Below, piece after piece: positions 20,658 to 22,802 of a stretch of DNA of 22,802 bases. Positions within the stretch are counted from its first letter, which is position 1, and every line of letters begins with the position of its first letter. The notes under the pieces were generated by a model, which had not been told where the DNA came from, searched no databases, and worked only from the letters and a program-made list of their open reading frames with translations. The stretch is taken from the NCBI GenBank assembly GCA_934654805.1, contig CAKUGW010000044.1:1-22802 (forward strand). The letters are read 5' to 3'. Position numbers and translations under genes: made by a program. The stretch comes from an uncultured Kiritimatiellota bacterium (GTDB lineage: Bacteria > Verrucomicrobiota > Kiritimatiellia > RFP12 > UBA1067).

Positions 20658-21485
20658 TCAACGACGGAACGTCGGCGGGAGCGACGCAAGGCGCGCCGCG
20701 ATGACGCGCGCAAGGCGTTCGTGCCCGACGGTCGACGGATGAAGCGAATCGCCCTTGCCGCCGCGCGCGAAGCAGGCGGCGTAGGCCGGCTCGTTCGGCA
20801 GCAGCCCCGCCTCGGCGTAGAGGTCGATGACGGGCGAGCTCCAGATCGCGGCCGCCGCGCGGACGCATCGCACGTAGTCGTCAATGAAAAGCCCCCGCAC
20901 GTTCGCATAGCGTTCGTCCGGCTGGACGTTCTTGGGGCCGAACTCGGCGAACCCGCGATGGAGCGGCGTCATCACGACGACCTGCGCCTGGGGGAACGTC
21001 GTCTTGATTGTCCGCAGCGCGACATTGAGGCGCCCGCAGAACGTCGCCGTGTCGAACGACGGCTCGCGCTTCTTCAGCTCGACCGGCTGTCCGTTCCGGT
21101 TCACGGCTTCCGTCGACTGCACATACGACTCGCCGAGCGGCACCCCTGCGTTGTAGTCGTTCGTGCCGATCAGCATGAAGACGGCGTCCACATTCTCGCC
21201 CAGCTCGTCATGGGCCCAGGCGACCTGTTTCGGTATCCCGTCCGTCTGCCAGCCGTTCTTGCCGTAGACGTGCGCCGAGAAGCCCATGCGCGCGGCGAGA
21301 AAGCCCCAGTAGTTCGTCTCGCAGCCGACATGGCACTTGTCGGTGATCGAGTCGCCGAGGAAGACGGCGGATCGGCCCTTCCAGGACAGGAGACCGTCCG
21401 CCGTCGGCTCTCCGTTCGCCACGATCGCGCACCCAAGCGCCCAAGCCCCCGCAAGGGCAACTGCCATTCTCGTTTTCTGTTTCAT
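20658..21485 (-). CDS. Exported SGNH/GDSL-type hydrolase
   Basis: A 275-residue esterase/deacylase-like protein, possibly acting on esters of carbohydrates outside the cytoplasm. The N-terminus has Lys/Arg then a hydrophobic run ending in ALGCAIVANG, a signal peptide with a poor lipobox. The SGNH blocks are VFLGDSITD (Ser46), IGTND (Asn109) and the Asp246/His249 pair in GDSLHPS. The ATG at 21485 is set by the promoter, whose TATAAT ends seven bases upstream; an earlier ATG lies inside the -10 itself. The substrate is not evident. Confidence 0.85.
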   Translation of the reverse strand: MKQKTRMAVALAGAWALGCAIVANGEPTADGLLSWKGRSAVFLGDSITDKCHVGCETNYWGFLAARMGFSAHVYGKNGWQTDGIPKQVAWAHDELGENVDAVFMLIGTNDYNAGVPLGESYVQSTEAVNRNGQPVELKKREPSFDTATFCGRLNVALRTIKTTFPQAQVVVMTPLHRGFAEFGPKNVQPDERYANVRGLFIDDYVRCVRAAAAIWSSPVIDLYAEAGLLPNEPAYAACFARGGKGDSLHPSTVGHERLARVIAARLASLPPTFRR

Positions 21486-21492
21486 GCCGCAC

Positions 21493-21505
21493 ATTATACC
21501 TAAAA
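21493..21505 (-). promoter_or_regulatory. Leaderless promoter of the SGNH hydrolase gene
   Basis: On the minus strand TTTTAGG then TATAAT (21498-21493), seven bases (GTGCGGC) before the ATG at 21485. A TTGCCG 18 bases upstream of the -10 could serve as a weak -35. Confidence 0.7.
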
Positions 21506-22032
21506 GCCGCAGTTGACGGCAAGGGGGCGTGGCCATCCTCTCTCTGCGCGACAGTCGGTGTGGACGAACGGCGCGCTGCGGGCAGCAGTCCGCTCCGAGG
21601 TCTTTCGCAGGCGCCCGCCGACAGGCCATCCCCGAGGTGAAGCGGGCGCGCGTCTTCCGCTTCCGCCCGAAACCGCCGAGGTGAACCGGCGCGTCGCCCG
21701 GCCCGTCGGCCCGCGAAAGACTCTCCGCGGCTCTGCCCTCCGCTTGCCGCGCCCGCCTTGTCCGCGGCTCCGTCCGTGCGTTCCCTTGAAGCGGCCTCGT
21801 CTGGAGACGCAGATGTCTCGCGAAGCGGCGGCGCAAGCCGCCCATGGCCCGCCGGAACCGCGTTTCACCCGGATGGTGAAGACGTTGCCACGCCCAAATC
21901 CCTGCAAACAAAGGCTGAAGCCGCCTTTGGACGGCTTCAGCTGCGACAGTTAGGCTGAATTCCTACGTCAGAAATGATGTTCCACCTCTAGAAAACTCCG
22001 AAGCGTCTCATCTTTGCATTCCCCTATCCATT
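21506..22032. other. About 530 bases with no convincing gene
   Basis: Long open frames cross this GC-rich stretch on both strands, but none shows a recognisable motif, a plausible start context or natural composition. It contains a degenerate repeat in which CCGAGGTGAA followed by GC-rich sequence occurs near 21629 and again near 21677. A 10-bp inverted repeat lies near its right end. It may hold the decayed remains of a gene. Confidence 0.5.
21914..21941 (-). terminator. 10-bp hairpin, possible terminator of the beta-helix gene
   Basis: GCTGAAGCCG (21914-21923) and CGGCTTCAGC (21932-21941) form a perfect 10-bp stem with an eight-base loop. On the minus strand it is followed by CTTTGTTTG, a broken T-rich tract. 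It lies about 90 bases past the stop of the beta-helix gene. Confidence 0.5.
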
Positions 22033-22602
22033 TCAGTTCTTCATCGGGCAGCCGACGTTGTCCTTCAGGATGAACTCCTCGCCGTGGCCGCCGAGGTCGA
22101 CGATCTTCTCCTGCATGTAGCCCTGGTGGAGCGCGTTGCCCGAGACGACCGAGTGGGCGAGGTTCTTGAGAATGAAGCCGACCTGCGGCGTGTAGAGGCC
22201 CTTGCCGCCGTCGTCGCGGCCCGCACGGCAGGCGTTGCCCGTCATTGCGAGCCCCCGGCAGCCCTCCAGGCGCACCTGGCAGGAACGCTCGCCCTCCGCA
22301 AGCCGGTTCGAGTCCTTGCCGCAGCGGCGGAAGACGTTGCCCGTCACCGTCAGGGCCTGGGTGCCGACCGCGCAGAGCCCCGCGCCCCAGTTGCGGTCGA
22401 AGGAGTTGCCCGTCACGTTCCAGTCGTCGCCGCCCACGAGCGAGAGGCCGTAGCCGCGGTTCCACTCCACGCGGTTCGCCGTGAACATGACGGTCGCGCC
22501 CACGCCCTCGCAGCCGAAGCCGTTGCCGCCACTCTGCGCGCCCCGCGGTTCTGCGTGGCCCATCAGGCCTAACGAATTTTGAAACCGTGTTCCTGTTGCC
22601 AT
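22033..22602 (-). CDS. Right-handed parallel beta-helix protein, probably 5'-truncated
   Basis: About 140 residues show the repeating turns of a parallel beta-helix, with evenly spaced (V/M)(T/S)GN motifs: VTGNSFDRN, VTGNVFRRC, MTGNACRAG and VSGNALHQG. Such proteins are often pectate-lyase-like polysaccharide enzymes or surface proteins of several hundred residues with a signal peptide. This one has only 189 residues and no signal peptide, and the 30 residues before GAQSGGNGFG do not look like a beta-helix. The chosen ATG (22602) has AAGGA eight bases upstream; an equally good start is at 22620. Loss or replacement of the 5' part is likely. Substrate is unknown. Confidence 0.65.
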   Translation of the reverse strand: MATGTRFQNSLGLMGHAEPRGAQSGGNGFGCEGVGATVMFTANRVEWNRGYGLSLVGGDDWNVTGNSFDRNWGAGLCAVGTQALTVTGNVFRRCGKDSNRLAEGERSCQVRLEGCRGLAMTGNACRAGRDDGGKGLYTPQVGFILKNLAHSVVSGNALHQGYMQEKIVDLGGHGEEFILKDNVGCPMKN

Positions 22603-22635
22603 GTCCGCTTTCCTTTCCATGTCAGCATTCCTTTC
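22600..22635 (-). repeat. Tandem 18-base RBS-plus-ATG repeat
   Basis: On the minus strand GAAAGGAATGCTGACATG is followed directly by GAAAGGAAAGCGGACATG. Each unit is a complete ribosome-binding site with an ATG eight bases on (starts at 22620 and 22602, in the same frame). Confidence 0.75.
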
Positions 22636-22725
22636 GTTGTGCAAAAAACCTTGACTCTTCTTCGCGCCATCGGCTTCCCAATTCCCGACGTCGTCCGAGC
22701 CGATGCGGCGGAAGACGCCCCGCCT

Positions 22726-22802
22726 TCACTTCGTCGCCGGCTCCATCCGGAGCGTCCAGGCCGTCCGCTCGATCGGGAAGACGTACTTCCTCATCGGCTC
22801 GG
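22726..22802 (-). CDS. 3' end of an unidentified gene running off the window
   Basis: The minus strand reads EPMRKYVFPIERTAWTLRME and four more residues, to a TGA (22728-22726). The composition looks like real protein, but 25 residues are too few to name it. The same frame stays open after the TGA all the way into the beta-helix gene, and its first residues (RRGVFRRIGSDDVGNWEADG) also look natural. The stop might thus split one longer gene. No promoter for the beta-helix gene was recognised in between. Confidence 0.4.
   Translation of the reverse strand, partial: EPMRKYVFPIERTAWTLRMEPATK

Noticed and set aside
21513..21953. Plus-strand open frame of 146 codons in the gene-free region
   Set aside because: No Shine-Dalgarno or promoter, no recognisable motif, low-complexity Pro/Arg-rich product, and the terminator-like inverted repeat lies within it.
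22726..22728. In-frame TGA as a possible selenocysteine or tryptophan codon
   Set aside because: Other genes in the window end in TGA (thiC, rsmI, ruvC, rnfB, mnmE), so TGA is a stop here, and no selenocysteine insertion hairpin was recognised just after it.

Overview
The window is GC-rich, tightly packed bacterial DNA, and almost all of it is read on the minus strand. It carries housekeeping genes (mnmE, rsmI, ruvC, thiC), four genes of an Rnf ion-pumping complex, GDP-fucose synthesis genes, and an extracytoplasmic SGNH hydrolase and parallel beta-helix protein. Promoters repeatedly read T-run, then TGG, then TATAAT only 6-10 bases before the ATG. These promoters, the Rnf complex and the many short simple repeats placed between or inside genes fit an uncultured Gram-negative of the Verrucomicrobiota/Kiritimatiellota type. 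That placement is an inference from style; no marker gene proves it.

Layout, left to right. 1-1136: a complete AraC-type regulator (+) with a minus-strand terminator in its 3' end. 1138-3690: a 120-base remnant of the rnfC 3' end, then fcl and gmd (GDP-L-fucose synthesis) and the 3' remnant of an AMP-forming acyl-CoA ligase. 3691-4177: a second, 5'-truncated copy of the same AraC gene, about 98% identical. 4146-11687: the minus-strand rnf locus, in transcription order rnfA, rnfB, [restriction endonuclease, cytosine-5 methyltransferase, HipA-like kinase with a C-terminal winged helix], rnfC, rnfD. The three-gene restriction-modification cassette sits inside the rnf operon; rnfG and rnfE are not in the window. 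11732-15363: mnmE and a CPA2 antiporter fused to a PTS EIIA-like domain. 15387-19164: an overlapping five-gene operon (PerM-like permease, rsmI, ruvC, NUDIX hydrolase, radical SAM protein). 19213-20635: thiC under a TPP riboswitch. 20658-21505: a secreted SGNH hydrolase. 21506-22032: no convincing gene. 22033-22802: a beta-helix protein that looks 5'-truncated and the tail of another gene.

Three features stand out. First, a 13-bp repeat, GGGGACAGGCCCC, is present in two oppositely oriented clusters inside the reading frames of the neighbouring NUDIX and radical SAM genes. It is open in all six frames and adds peptide segments to both proteins. Other simple repeats do similar things in mnmE, in rnfC and at the rnfA-rnfB and rnfC-rnfD junctions. 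Second, the restriction-modification/HipA-like kinase cassette has no visible promoter of its own and would be co-transcribed with rnf. Third, collapsing the two AraC copies removes exactly 3041 bp and restores a simple convergent araC/rnfD arrangement. The fcl-gmd block therefore looks like a duplication-linked insertion, or a misjoined assembly, flanked by 487-bp direct repeats.
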